A stretch of DNA of 64,000 nt from Candidatus Eiseniibacteriota bacterium (GCA_016710095.1 JADJLL010000001.1:186001-250000); one strand, 5' to 3'. Shown: positions 9,741 to 19,196, numbered from the stretch's first letter. Numbers and translations are program-made. The notes: generated from the letters alone by a model not told the origin.

Positions 9741-10439
9741 ATGCGGGGAATCGCCCCCGCATGCGCGGCTCCACGCCGCGTGACCACGAGGAGAACGCCC
9801 CTGAACCGGAACACGCTCCGAATCCCCGCCGTGCTGCTCGGCCTCGCCTGCCTGACGGCGATTCCGGCCGTCTCCATGGCCGCGGCCAAGTCGAAGCCGG
9901 CGAAGCCCACCGCGTCCGCGGCCCGCAAGGGCGCCGGAGCGGGAGCGCTCACGCTCGTCTACGGCGACGACCACGTGTTCGGCGTCGTCGCGCCCGAGGG
10001 CTGGGCCGTGGACGACTCGAGCGGCCTGGGCTCGCGCATCCGCGTCGTGCTGTATCCGCGCGGGCAGAAGTGGGACAACGCCCCGACCGTCATGTACGTG
10101 AATCCGCTGCACCAGGACGCGCGCCGTCCCAAGACGCTCACGCAGATGATCGTGCACGACGTCGAGCAGTTCCAGAAGGCGAACCCGCGCGGCAAGGTCG
10201 TCGCGGCGCCCATGATCCGAACGGCCAAGGGCAAGACCGCGCAGGTGCGCTACTTCGCGCCCGCCGCCGGTGAGCCCTCCGAAGCGGTCGCGTACATCGA
10301 AGAGCCGGATCTCGTCATGCTGCTCGTGCTCTCCTCGCGCGAGCCCGGCGGCTTCCAGAAGACCCTGCCCGCCTTCCACTCGCTCGTGGAACACTACGAG
10401 TTCGTCGGCGGCAACATCCAGACTCCTTCCGCGCGCTGA
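9741..10439 (+). CDS. Secreted protein of unknown function
   Basis: I do not recognise a family. The mature part contains LVYGDDHVFGVVAPEGWAVD, SRIRVVLYPRGQKWDNAPTV and MIVHDVEQFQKANPRG, and ends with SLVEHYEFVGGN. It has a signal peptide (LRIPAVLLGLACLTAIPAVS). The start is doubtful: ATG 9741 has no SD and overlaps a -10-like TACTAT (9737-9742). GTG at 9780 is also possible. A strong GAGGAGA at 9788-9794 is positioned for a CTG at 9801, which would give a compact, well-formed signal peptide (MNRNTLRIP). The stop codon overlaps the next ATG by one base, so it is co-translated with the aminotransferase downstream. Confidence 0.75.
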   Translation: MRGIAPACAAPRRVTTRRTPLNRNTLRIPAVLLGLACLTAIPAVSMAAAKSKPAKPTASAARKGAGAGALTLVYGDDHVFGVVAPEGWAVDDSSGLGSRIRVVLYPRGQKWDNAPTVMYVNPLHQDARRPKTLTQMIVHDVEQFQKANPRGKVVAAPMIRTAKGKTAQVRYFAPAAGEPSEAVAYIEEPDLVMLLVLSSREPGGFQKTLPAFHSLVEHYEFVGGNIQTPSAR

Positions 10440-11620
10440 TGGCCATCCGCACTTCGCAGAAGAGCGAGCGCTTCACGGAGTCGGTCATCCGCGAGATGAC
10501 CCGCCTCGCGAACGCGCATGCCGCGGTGAACCTCTCGCAGGGCTTCCCGGACTTTCCCGCGCCGGAGGAGATCAAGCAGGAGGCCGCGCGCGCGGTGATG
10601 GCGGACGTGAACCAGTACGCCGTCACCTGGGGCGCCAAGCGCCTTCGCGACGCGCTCGTCGCCAAGCAGCAGCGCTTCACCGGGCTTTCGTTCGATCCCG
10701 AGCGCGAAGTCGTCGTGTGCTGTGGCGCCACCGAGTGCATGGCCGCCACGATGATGGCGCTCGTGGACCCGGGCGACGAAGTGATCATCTTCGAGCCGTT
10801 CTACGAGAACTACGGCCCCGACGCGATCCTGTCCGGCGCGACGCCGCGCTTCGTGCGCCTGCGCGAGCCCGACTGGACGTTCGATCCGGCCGAACTCGAG
10901 GCCGCGTTCTCCAACCGCACGCGCGCCATCGTGGTGAACACGCCCAACAACCCGACCGGCAAGGTGTTCACGCGCGCCGAGCTCGAGGCGATCGCGGCGC
11001 TGTGCCGCAAGTGGGACGTCACCTGCATCACCGACGAGATCTACGAGCACATCGTCTTCGAGGGCGAGCACGTGTCCATGGCGTCGCTCGAAGGCATGCG
11101 CGAGCGCACGGTGACCATCTCGGGGCTTTCCAAGACCTGGAGCGTCACCGGCTGGCGCATCGGCTGGTGCCTGGCGCCGCCGGAGGCCACGAACGCCATT
11201 CGCAAAGTGCACGACTTCCTCACGGTCGGCGCGCCCGCGCCGCTGCAGGAAGCCGCCGCCGTCGCGCTCGCGATGCCGGACGACTACTACCGCCGTCTCG
11301 CCGAGGGCTACCGCGAAAAGCGGGCGTATCTCGTACCCGCGCTCGCCGATAACGGCTTCGGGACTTTCGCCCCGAGGGGCGCGTACTACTGCATGACGGA
11401 CATTTCGAGCTTCGGATTTCCCGACGACGTGAGCTTCGCCCGCTTCCTCATCACCGAGGTGGGCGTGGCCGCGGTGCCGGGATCGAGTTTCTATTCGGAT
11501 CCGGAGGCTGGTCGGCAGCGTCTGAGGTTTCACTTCGCACGCCGCCGGGAAACGCTGGAAGCCGCCGTCGAACGCCTGCAGCACCTCAAGTCCCGCCTCC
11601 CGGCGGGGCGCGGTCACTGA
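10439..11620 (+). CDS. Class I/II PLP-dependent aminotransferase (methionine/kynurenine/aspartate type)
   Basis: ATG at 10439 overlaps the previous stop; 393 residues, normal for fold-type I aminotransferases. It shows NLSQGFPDFPAPEEIKQ near the N-terminus, NTPNNPTGKVFTRAEL (substrate/cofactor Asn), TDEIYEHIVFEG, and the PLP lysine in SGLSKTWSVTGWRIGW (Lys at about residue 232), plus a C-terminal Arg in QRLRFHFARR. Best fits the YbdL/kynurenine-oxoglutarate aminotransferase group (QGFPDF start), which transfers amino groups from methionine or aromatic amino acids; the exact substrate is open. Confidence 0.9.
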   Translation: MAIRTSQKSERFTESVIREMTRLANAHAAVNLSQGFPDFPAPEEIKQEAARAVMADVNQYAVTWGAKRLRDALVAKQQRFTGLSFDPEREVVVCCGATECMAATMMALVDPGDEVIIFEPFYENYGPDAILSGATPRFVRLREPDWTFDPAELEAAFSNRTRAIVVNTPNNPTGKVFTRAELEAIAALCRKWDVTCITDEIYEHIVFEGEHVSMASLEGMRERTVTISGLSKTWSVTGWRIGWCLAPPEATNAIRKVHDFLTVGAPAPLQEAAAVALAMPDDYYRRLAEGYREKRAYLVPALADNGFGTFAPRGAYYCMTDISSFGFPDDVSFARFLITEVGVAAVPGSSFYSDPEAGRQRLRFHFARRRETLEAAVERLQHLKSRLPAGRGH

Positions 11621-11640
11621 ACCCGGGGATCACCCACATC

Positions 11641-13323
11641 ATGTCCATGAAGCGCAAGTCCTCCCTCGGTCCACTCGTCGTGGCCATGTCGCTCTCGGTG
11701 CTGCTCGGCTTCGGCCTCGCGCGCGCACTGCGCGCCGGTGACGACCTGCGCAGCAACCTCGACCTGTTCAACAACGTGCTCTACCTCGTGCAGCAGAACT
11801 ACGTCGAGTCCCCGGACAACGAGAAGCTGATCAAGGGCGCGATCGACGGCATGCTGAAGACGCTCGATCCGCACTCGGTGTTCCTGCCGGAGAAGCGCGC
11901 CCAGCAGATGGACGAGCAGTTCCACGGCGAGTACTCGGGCATCGGTGTGCAGTTCGACATCCAGGACAACAAGATCGTCGTGATCTCGCCGCTCGAGGGC
12001 ACGCCGGCCTACCGGCTCGGCATCCGCGCGGGCGACAAGATCGTCGAGATCGACGGCAAGCCGCTCAAGAAGGGCATCAACAACGACGACGTCTTCAAGC
12101 TGCTCCGTGGCCCGACGGGTTCCACCGTGTCGGTCACGATCGAGCGCGAGACCGAGCCGGAGCACATGCACTTCACGATCGAGCGCGCGAAGATTCCCAT
12201 CGAGAGCATCCCGTACGCCTACATGATCCGTCCGGGCGTCGGTTACGTGCGCATCATCCGGTTCGCGCAGACGACCGGTGACGAGCTCGAAGCCGCGATC
12301 GCGAAGCTGCGCGGCCAGGGCATGAAGAGCCTGCTCATCGACCTGCGCTCGAACTCGGGCGGTCTGCTGTCGCAGGCCGTGGACGTGCTCGATCAGGTCG
12401 TGCCCGACAACCGCCGTCTCGTGTACACGCGCGGCCGCATCACGTCGTCGAACGCCGACTACTACTCGACCAATCGCCCGGGCAAGTGGACGGACGGCCC
12501 GATCGTCGTGCTCGTGGATCACGGCAGCGCGTCGGCGAGCGAGATCGTCTCGGGCGCGGTGCAGGATCTCGACCGCGGCCTCGTCGTCGGCATCAACACG
12601 TTCGGCAAGGGCCTCGTGCAGAACCAGATGAACCTGACGCAGGGCAAGCTCCTGCTCACGATCGCCCGCTACTACACGCCGAGCGGCCGCGGCATCCAGC
12701 GCGACTACTCGAAGTTCGGCGACCAGGAGGAGTACCAGGAGGACGCGTACCGCGAGGACGTGCCTTCCGACTCGGCGCTGCAGGCGCGTCCGAAGTTCAA
12801 GACGTCCACCGGCCGTCTCGTGTACGGCGGCGGCGGCATCTACCCCGACGTCGTCATCAAGGACCCGCCGAACCTCACGCGTCCCGAGGTCGAGTTCATC
12901 ACGAAGCGCGTCGGCTTCGAGTTCGCGACGCACTACGTGACCAAGCACCCGGAGACGAAGTGGACGCCGGAGGCGCTCGACCAGCGCTTCACGCTGACGC
13001 CGGACGACTGGAAGAACCTGCGCCAGATCGTGGACAACAAGAAGATCGTCATGAACGACTCGGTGTGGACCGCGGAGAAGCCGTTCATCCTCCGTCAGGT
13101 GCGTGCCGAACTGGCGAGCGCGACGCTCGGCTCGCTCGATCGCTACCGCATCGCGGTCGAGGACGATCCGCAGCTGAACGCGGCGCTGGGGATGTTCCCG
13201 CGCGCGCAGCAGCTGCTCGCGACGGCGGCGTCACGCCACTCGGAGCCGGGACCGGTGGATGGTCCGGCGCCGAAGGATCCGCGCAAGGCCGCCGCATCGG
13301 ACGGCAAGGAGCGGAAGAAGTAG
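11641..13323 (+). CDS. ctpA: Carboxy-terminal processing protease (S41, CtpA/Prc type) with PDZ domain
   Basis: ATG at 11641; 560 residues. A signal anchor (VVAMSLSVLLGFGLARAL) is followed by the S41 N-terminal region (LVQQNYVESPDNEKLIKGAI, GMLKTLDPHSVFLP), a PDZ domain (about residues 90-175; GIGVQFDIQDNKIVVIS, RAGDKIVEIDGKPL) and the protease core: DLRSNSGGLLSQAVDVLD, DHGSASASEIVSGA with the catalytic Ser, and NTFGKGLVQ with the general-base Lys (serine/lysine dyad). The C-terminal 150 residues form the usual extension. It acts in the periplasm on unfolded or C-terminally exposed substrates. A strong terminator follows. Confidence 0.95.
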   Translation: MSMKRKSSLGPLVVAMSLSVLLGFGLARALRAGDDLRSNLDLFNNVLYLVQQNYVESPDNEKLIKGAIDGMLKTLDPHSVFLPEKRAQQMDEQFHGEYSGIGVQFDIQDNKIVVISPLEGTPAYRLGIRAGDKIVEIDGKPLKKGINNDDVFKLLRGPTGSTVSVTIERETEPEHMHFTIERAKIPIESIPYAYMIRPGVGYVRIIRFAQTTGDELEAAIAKLRGQGMKSLLIDLRSNSGGLLSQAVDVLDQVVPDNRRLVYTRGRITSSNADYYSTNRPGKWTDGPIVVLVDHGSASASEIVSGAVQDLDRGLVVGINTFGKGLVQNQMNLTQGKLLLTIARYYTPSGRGIQRDYSKFGDQEEYQEDAYREDVPSDSALQARPKFKTSTGRLVYGGGGIYPDVVIKDPPNLTRPEVEFITKRVGFEFATHYVTKHPETKWTPEALDQRFTLTPDDWKNLRQIVDNKKIVMNDSVWTAEKPFILRQVRAELASATLGSLDRYRIAVEDDPQLNAALGMFPRAQQLLATAASRHSEPGPVDGPAPKDPRKAAASDGKERKK

Positions 13324-13342
13324 CGCGAAACCGCGAACGCAC

Positions 13343-13375
13343 GAAGCCCCGCCGGAACGCATCCGGCGGGGCTTC
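13343..13375 (+). terminator. Hairpin terminator after ctpA
   Basis: Perfect 14-bp stem GAAGCCCCGCCGGA / TCCGGCGGGGCTTC with loop ACGCA, 20 bases after the ctpA stop. The downstream tail is GTGCTTCCC rather than T-rich. It directly abuts the abnormal G-rich tract, and a strong hairpin like this could have caused local sequencing failure. Confidence 0.75.
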
Positions 13376-13380
13376 GTGCT

Positions 13381-13917
<537 letters not shown>

Positions 13918-13933
13918 TTCGGACATCACCGGC

Positions 13934-14558
13934 TCAGGGACAGAACGCCGGTGCGCTCAGCGACGAGCGCCCGCTGCCGGCGGCCACGAGCCACAGCGAA
14001 AGATCGTTCGCGCCGAGCTGGCCATTGCCGTCGTAGTCGCCGCGGCCGGGGTTCTGCAGCGTGCCGTAGTCCTGCAGCCACAGCGAGACGTCGTTCGCCC
14101 CGGCGCCGTTCATGCCGTCGAGGTCGAGTATCGCGCAGGGCGCCGAGCCGAGCAGCACTCCGTCGGCGTGGAACTTCGCGGTGATCGGGCCCGCCTGCGC
14201 GACGAGGTTGCTCCCCGCGCCGACGATCGTGAACTGCGCGCGGCCCGCGGCGTCCGTGAGCTTCGACACCGTGCGCTGCGCGCAGTGCGACGTTCGCGGC
14301 GGGGTCGAGCGAGGCCGTCGCGAGGCGCACGTCGAACGTGTTCGAGAAGTCCACGAAGATCCGGATGCCCGGCATCGGGTTGTTCGCGAGATCGCGCAGG
14401 ACGATCTCGAATCGGCCGGTGCCGTCGTCGGCGCCGACGCCATTCCAGCCCACGATCACGATGTGGCTCGGGATCGTCGAGTTCGCGGGATTCCAGATGT
14501 CCGCGAGTGCGGGCGCGGCGCAGAGCATCATCGCGAGCGCGGCGGTGAGGATTCTCAT
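13934..14558 (-). CDS. Small secreted dockerin-like protein, copy 1 (frame broken near 14285)
   Basis: ATG at 14558 with GGAGG upstream. Signal peptide MRILTAALAMMLCAAPALA, then a beta-rich domain (PANSTIPSHIVIVGWNG, FEIVLRDLANNPMPGIRIFV). After a frame change near 14285 it continues with SKLTDAAGRAQFTIVGAGSN and ends in two dockerin-like Ca-binding repeats (LDLDGMNGAGANDVSLWL; GDYDGNGQLGANDLSLWL) and a final FCP. About 208 residues. It is a clear paralogue of the next gene on the minus strand (14674-15306) with the same domain order and ending. Dockerin repeats normally bind cohesins or Ca; in this lineage type they often occur as stand-alone secreted proteins of unknown role. Confidence 0.78.
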
Positions 14559-14673
14559 GCGTGCCTCCGGAGGAGGAGGGAGTTCGTCCGGTCCGTGTTC
14601 GCGGCGGACGGGCGAAAGTCTACGCCCGGGATCGGGGCCGGCGCCACGGCGCACAGGGTTCCCGCCGAGCCGG

Positions 14674-15306
14674 TCACGGGCAGAACGGGGAGGCGCTCTC
14701 GGCCGAGTTCCCACGGCCGAACGCTTCGAGCCAGACCGACAGATCGTTCGCGCCGAGGGCGCCGCTGCCGTCCCAGTCGCCCCGTCCGTAGGGAAGTCCC
14801 GTCCCGAAGTCGCCGAGCCACAGCCCGAAGTCGTTCGCGCCTGCGCCGTTCACGCAGTCGAAGTCGAGCAGCGAGACGTGCGTCGTGCCGAGCAGCACGT
14901 CCGCCGCCCACACCTTCGCGACCAGCAGCGAGGGCTGCGCCGTCCGGTTGCTGCCGCATCCGAGCACCGTGAAGCTCGCGACGCCGGCGGGGGAGGTGAG
15001 CCGGCGGACGGTGCGCGCGGCGCAGTTCACAGCCTCCTCGGGATCCCGCGGGTCGGCCGCGAGTTGAAGTTCGGGAATCGCGCCGAAGTCGAGCGTCACC
15101 CACACGCCGTCGACCGGGTTGTTCGCGAGGTCGCGAACGATCACGTCGAACCGGCCGGCGTCGCGGTCGGGAATGCCGTCGTGCATCGCCACGACCTGCA
15201 GGTGCGGCGGCACCGTCGAGTTCGCGGGCCAATGAAAGTCGGCCGCGGCGATCGTGGGCATCGAGCACAGCGCGAGGGACGCGAGCAGAGGGAGTGTCTT
15301 GCGCAT
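14674..15306 (-). CDS. Small secreted dockerin-like protein, copy 2
   Basis: ATG at 15306, SD GGAGG four bases upstream; 210 residues. Signal peptide MRKTLPLLASLALCSMPTIA, then DFHWPANSTVPPHLQVVAMH and FDVIVRDLANNPVDGVWVTL, matching the paralogue at 13934-14558 almost segment by segment, including a VRRLTSPAGVASFTVLGCGSN block and two C-terminal repeats (LDFDCVNGAGANDFGLWL; GDWDGSGALGANDLSVWL) with Asp/Asn positions suited to Ca binding. Ends in PFCP. The two copies are adjacent, the same orientation, 115 bases apart: a tandem duplication. Function unknown; likely exported to the surface. Confidence 0.85.
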   Translation of the reverse strand: MRKTLPLLASLALCSMPTIAAADFHWPANSTVPPHLQVVAMHDGIPDRDAGRFDVIVRDLANNPVDGVWVTLDFGAIPELQLAADPRDPEEAVNCAARTVRRLTSPAGVASFTVLGCGSNRTAQPSLLVAKVWAADVLLGTTHVSLLDFDCVNGAGANDFGLWLGDFGTGLPYGRGDWDGSGALGANDLSVWLEAFGRGNSAESASPFCP

Positions 15307-15313
15307 GGCGCCT

Positions 15314-15353
15314 CCGGCGTCGCGCGCGGCCTTCCGGGCCGCGCGCACGCCGG
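15314..15353 (-). other. Long hairpin in the leader of dockerin-like copy 2
   Basis: On the minus strand CCGGCGTGCGCGCGGCC pairs with GGCCGCGCGCGACGCCGG around a short loop. It sits between the stop of the S9 peptidase gene (15383) and the start at 15306, and its 3' arm abuts the SD GGAGG. There is no T-tract. It could end transcription of the peptidase gene poorly or limit access to the ribosome binding site. Confidence 0.5.
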
Positions 15354-15382
15354 AACTGTACTCCCGGGCGAAGCCGGCCGCC

Positions 15383-17521
15383 TCAGTGCCTCGGCGCGGT
15401 CTCCGCGAGCCCGACCTGGCGCAGCATCCACGCGTAGTCGAAGGCGATCTCGCGCAGCGCGTCGTACCGCCCGCTCGCGCCGCCGTGGCCCGCGCCCATG
15501 TTGCACTTGAAGAGCAGCGGGTTCGTGTCGGTCTTGAGCGTGCGCAGCTTCGCGACGTACTTGGCGGGCTCCCAGTAGCCGACCTGCGAGTCGTTCAGGC
15601 TCGTCTTCACGAGGATCGACGGGTAGGCCTTCGCCTCGAGGTTGTCGTACGGCGAGTACGCGCGGATCCACGCGTATTCCTCGGCGACCTTGGGATTGCC
15701 CCACTCCTCGAACTCGCCGACCGTGAGCGGCAGCGATTCGTCGAGCATCGTGTTGATGCAGTCCACGAACGGCACCTGCGACAACACGCCGTGGAAGAGG
15801 TCCGGCCGCAGGTTCGTGATCGCGCCCATGAGCAGCCCGCCGGCGCTGCCGCCCTGCGCGACGAGCCGGTCGGAAGACGTGCGCTTCGTCGCGCACAGGT
15901 GCTCGGCGCACGCGACGAAGTCCGTGAACGTGTTCTTCTTGTTCGCCATGCGGCCGTCGTCGTGCCACGCCTTGCCGAGGTCGCCGCCGCCGCGGATGTG
16001 CGCGAGCGCGTACACCATGCCGCGATCCACGAGGCAGAAGCGGTTCGGGTTGAAGAGCACGTTCGACGACATGCCGTACGAGCCGTACGCGTAGAGCAGG
16101 CACGGCGCGCTGCCGTCGCGCGGCGTGTCGCGGCGCGAGAGCAGCGTGAGCGGCACGCGCACGCCGTCGGCCGCGACGGCCTCGGTGCGCTCGAGCACGT
16201 ACGACTCGGGGTTCCAGCCCCCGAGCACCTCGGTGCGCTTGCGCATCGTGGACTCGAGCGTGCGCGGGTCGAGGTCGTACACCGACGGCGGCGTGAGGAA
16301 CGACTGGTAGCCGTAGCGGAAGAACGTGGTTTCGAACTCCTCGTTCGCGCCCGGCCCCACGGCGTATGCCGCCTCGTCGAACGCCACGCGCATCGAGGCG
16401 CGCGTCGCGAGGTCCATGACGACGATCTGCGGCAGCGCACGCTCGCGCTCGGTCCACACGAGGTGGCCGGCGAAGCAGTCGATGCCGGTGATCATCACGT
16501 GATCGCGGTGCGCGACGAGTTCGGTCCAGTGCTCGGGCGAAGGACTCGCGACCGGCGCGGTCACGATCCGGTAGTTGCGGCCCGTGTCGTTCGCGCGGAT
16601 GTAGAACTCGCCGCCGCGGTGCTCGACGAAGTACTCGCGGTCCTGCACGCGTGGCGCGACCATCGTCCACTCGCCGCCGGGCTGCGTGGCGTCGAGCACG
16701 CAGACCTCGCTCGTCGTGTGGCTCGCGCGGGTCTGCACCAGCCACGCGCCGCTGCGCGTGAGCGAGACGTACACGTCGAACCGCTCGTCGAGCTCCTCGT
16801 ACACGAGCGTGTGCTCGGACGTACCGAGCGTGTGCCGGTACAGCCGGTACGAACGCTTGGAGACCGCGTCCTCCTGCGCGTAGAACAGCGTGCGGCCGTC
16901 GGCGCTCCACGCGACCGACGTGACGCGCTCGGCGGTGACGTCGAGCAGCTCGCCCGTGGCGGGGTTCTTCACGCGCAGCTGGTACTGCCGATAGCCGTTC
17001 GAGTCGGTGCTGTACGCGAGCAGCGAGCCGTCGGGGCTCACTTCGTACGCGCCGATCGCCATGAATGGGTGGCCCTCGGCGAGCGCGTTCACGTCGAGCA
17101 TCATCTGCTCGGCGCCGTCCTCGCCGCGCTTGCGGCAGTGGAACGCGTACTGGCGGCCTTCTTCCGTGCGCGTGTAGTAGAGCCACTCGCCACGGCGGTA
17201 GGGCACCGACAGGTCGGTCTGCTGGATGCGCGAGAGCATTTTGGCGTAGAGCGTGTCCTGCAGTTCCTGAGAGCCGTGCATCCACGCGTCGGCGTACGCG
17301 TTCTCGGCCTCGAGGTACGCGAGGACGGCGGGATCTTCCTTGTCGCGGAGCCACGCGTAGTCGTCACGGCGGGTCTCGCCGTGGAGCGTGGTGACGACGG
17401 GCTTCTTGTCGGCGACGGGAGGCTCGGCCGGGATACCGCGGAGTTCGAAGGTGGGCATGAGAGTGTGAGCGGGAGCGGGTCGAACGGCAGTGCGCGACGG
17501 AGCAGGAGGGGCGCCGGTCAT
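15383..17521 (-). CDS. ptrB: S9 family prolyl oligopeptidase (oligopeptidase B / protease II)
   Basis: From ATG 17521 (GAGG six bases upstream) the protein is 712 residues; an internal ATG at 17458 (MPTFELRGIP) is an alternative start with no SD. The N-terminal beta-propeller includes RRDDYAWLRDKEDPAVLAYL and LPYRRGEW-like sequence (VPYRRGEWLYYTRTEEGRQY). The alpha/beta-hydrolase domain has LLYAYGSYGMS, HIRGGGDLGKAWHDDG, and the nucleophile in QGGSAGGLLMG (Ser at about residue 555), the Asp in SLNDSQVGYWEP and the His in GAGHGGASGRYD. Such enzymes cut short peptides after basic residues or proline; the RGGGDLGKAWH and length fit oligopeptidase B. Cytoplasmic or periplasmic location is not clear as no signal peptide is obvious. 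Confidence 0.92.
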   Translation of the reverse strand: MTGAPPAPSRTAVRPAPAHTLMPTFELRGIPAEPPVADKKPVVTTLHGETRRDDYAWLRDKEDPAVLAYLEAENAYADAWMHGSQELQDTLYAKMLSRIQQTDLSVPYRRGEWLYYTRTEEGRQYAFHCRKRGEDGAEQMMLDVNALAEGHPFMAIGAYEVSPDGSLLAYSTDSNGYRQYQLRVKNPATGELLDVTAERVTSVAWSADGRTLFYAQEDAVSKRSYRLYRHTLGTSEHTLVYEELDERFDVYVSLTRSGAWLVQTRASHTTSEVCVLDATQPGGEWTMVAPRVQDREYFVEHRGGEFYIRANDTGRNYRIVTAPVASPSPEHWTELVAHRDHVMITGIDCFAGHLVWTERERALPQIVVMDLATRASMRVAFDEAAYAVGPGANEEFETTFFRYGYQSFLTPPSVYDLDPRTLESTMRKRTEVLGGWNPESYVLERTEAVAADGVRVPLTLLSRRDTPRDGSAPCLLYAYGSYGMSSNVLFNPNRFCLVDRGMVYALAHIRGGGDLGKAWHDDGRMANKKNTFTDFVACAEHLCATKRTSSDRLVAQGGSAGGLLMGAITNLRPDLFHGVLSQVPFVDCINTMLDESLPLTVGEFEEWGNPKVAEEYAWIRAYSPYDNLEAKAYPSILVKTSLNDSQVGYWEPAKYVAKLRTLKTDTNPLLFKCNMGAGHGGASGRYDALREIAFDYAWMLRQVGLAETAPRH

Positions 17522-17561
17522 GGCCGCCCTCACCCGTCATCGGTCGCGGGAGCGATTTCGT

Positions 17562-18386
17562 TCAGCGGGAACTGGTGGCGGCGCGTCCGGCCACGCGGAC
17601 CGAGACCGGGTCGCCTTCGCCGATGCCCATGCGTTCGGCGATGTCGCCGCCGACCTGGGCGATCTCGAGGCGTCCGCTCGATCCGATGATGGCGACGATC
17701 GTGCCGACCGGCGCGTCGCCGTACGAGCGCGCGAGCGCGCCCACGCGGCGGTCGAGCAGGCGCACGTCGAACGCCTCGTCTGCGGCGTCCGCCCCGAAGG
17801 CGCGGGCGATCGCTTCGGACGTCAGGTTCGTGAGGGCGTTGCCGAACCGGTCGATGAACACCACCCGGCCGTTCAGCTGGTCCCCGTCGATCGTCGGGTG
17901 CGCCTGCGGCAGCCGCACGGGATCGGTGACCGCGGGGCCGAACGCCTCGAGCGGCACGCCGCGCGTGATGTGGCCGGCGACGGGCGCGAAGATGTCGCGG
18001 CCGTGGAACGTGCGGCTCACCGGACGGCGGAACCAGCGCTCCTCGACGAGTTCGTGCACGACGGCGTCGGGGTCGGAGAGCGCCCACTCGAGCAGGCCGT
18101 TGTCCGGCCCGACGAAGAACTGGTGGCGCGCACGGACCGCGAGCGCGCGTCGGCGCGTGCCGACGCCCGGATCCACGACGGCGAGGTGAATGGTCTCCGG
18201 CGGAAAGTCGTGCGCCGCGGCTTCGAGCACGAACGCGCCGCGGGCGATGTGGCCGGGCGGGATCGTGTGGTTCAGGTCCACGACGTGCGCTTCGGGCGCG
18301 ACGGTCTGGATCACGCCGTGCACGACGCCCACGAACCAGTCCTGCGTGCCGAAGTCGGACAGGAACGTCACGATGGGGCGAGGCAT
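17562..18386 (-). CDS. SAM hydrolase (SAM hydroxide adenosyltransferase, DUF62)
   Basis: ATG at 18386 with GGAGA upstream; 274 residues. The sequence has the family pattern throughout: IVTFLSDFGTQDWFVGVVHG at the start, VVDLNHTIPPGHIARGAFVL, HLAVVDPGVGTRRRALAV, FVGPDNGLLEWAL, TFHGRDIFAPVAGHI and VVFIDRFGNALTNLT. The conserved Asp-His-Arg residues (Asp in SDFG, Arg in PGVGTRR) are present. The enzyme splits S-adenosylmethionine to adenosine and methionine. It is likely co-transcribed with the S9 peptidase gene 40 bases downstream. Confidence 0.92.
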   Translation of the reverse strand: MPRPIVTFLSDFGTQDWFVGVVHGVIQTVAPEAHVVDLNHTIPPGHIARGAFVLEAAAHDFPPETIHLAVVDPGVGTRRRALAVRARHQFFVGPDNGLLEWALSDPDAVVHELVEERWFRRPVSRTFHGRDIFAPVAGHITRGVPLEAFGPAVTDPVRLPQAHPTIDGDQLNGRVVFIDRFGNALTNLTSEAIARAFGADAADEAFDVRLLDRRVGALARSYGDAPVGTIVAIIGSSGRLEIAQVGGDIAERMGIGEGDPVSVRVAGRAATSSR

Positions 18387-18473
18387 GAGGACACTCTCCG
18401 GAAGAGGTGGTGTCGTCGGAAGGGGGACTGCCGGGAGGCCGCGCGCACACTAACACAGCGGCCGAACGCCGAG

Positions 18474-18507
18474 CGGGATGCGCTTGTGTGAGCGCTCGTG
18501 CATCCCG
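18474..18507. promoter_or_regulatory. Inverted repeat in the divergent spacer (possible operator)
   Basis: CGGGATGC (18474-18481) and GCATCCCG (18500-18507) form an 8-bp inverted repeat with 18 bases between. It overlaps the carbonic anhydrase promoter (-35 at 18484, -10 from 18507), so a factor bound there would block it. No T-tract follows. Confidence 0.35.
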
Positions 18508-18512
18508 ATACT
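18484..18512 (+). promoter_or_regulatory. Promoter for carbonic anhydrase gene
   Basis: TTGTGT (18484-18489), 17-base spacer, GATACT (18507-18512), followed by GCGGCC. Expected start near 18519, giving a leader of about 42 bases. Confidence 0.6.
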
Positions 18513-18560
18513 GCGGCCGCGCATCAGTAGCGGACCCGAATCCATCCCGAAAGGCCCGCC

Positions 18561-19196
18561 ATGATTTCCGGACTCGAAGCGCTCGCGCGGCTGCGCGAGG
18601 GCAATCGCCGTTTCGTCGCCGACCGCAGCAGCTCCTCGGCGCTCGTGGACCACCAGCGCCGGCTCCAGCTCGTCTCGGGCCAGGAGCCGTTCGCGATCAT
18701 CCTCGGCTGCTCCGATTCGCGGGTGCCCGCCGAGCTCATCTTCGATCTCGGTTTCGGCGACCTGTTCGTGATCCGCGTCGCCGGCAACATCGTCGCGCCC
18801 TCGCTCGTCGGCAGCGTCGAGTTCGCCGCCGCGCGCTTCGGCACGCGGCTCGTGGTCGTGCTCGGCCACACGCAGTGCGGAGCGGTCGTCGCGACGCTCG
18901 AAGAACTCACCGGACGCGCCACGACGCAGTCGCGCAACCTGCAGTCCATCGTGCACCGCGTGCGTCCCGCCGTGGAGACGCTGCTCGCCGGCCATCCGCA
19001 CCTGAGCGACGACGAAATCGTGGACCAGGCGGTGAAGGCCAACGTGCGCGCGTCGGCCGATCACCTGCGCCACGGCTCGGAGCTGCTCGAAGGCCTGATC
19101 CAGAACGACGGCCTGCTGGTCGTGGGCGCGGAGTACTCGCTCGAAACCGGCGTCGTCGAGTTCTTCGACGGCGTGCCCGAAGGCGTCCTCGACTGA
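18561..19196 (+). CDS. Beta-class carbonic anhydrase
   Basis: ATG at 18561; 211 residues, a normal length for the class. Zinc ligands are in GCSDSRVPAELIFD (Cys and Asp near residues 50-52) and LGHTQCGAV (His and Cys near residues 103-106). FVIRVAGNIV is also family-typical. It interconverts CO2 and bicarbonate in the cytoplasm; beta enzymes of this build often supply bicarbonate for carboxylations. It stands alone with its own promoter. Confidence 0.95.
   Translation: MISGLEALARLREGNRRFVADRSSSSALVDHQRRLQLVSGQEPFAIILGCSDSRVPAELIFDLGFGDLFVIRVAGNIVAPSLVGSVEFAAARFGTRLVVVLGHTQCGAVVATLEELTGRATTQSRNLQSIVHRVRPAVETLLAGHPHLSDDEIVDQAVKANVRASADHLRHGSELLEGLIQNDGLLVVGAEYSLETGVVEFFDGVPEGVLD

Noticed and set aside
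15254..17689. 811-codon plus-strand open frame opposite the S9 peptidase
   Set aside because: Repetitive Arg/Val/His composition, antisense to a well-supported enzyme with intact catalytic motifs.
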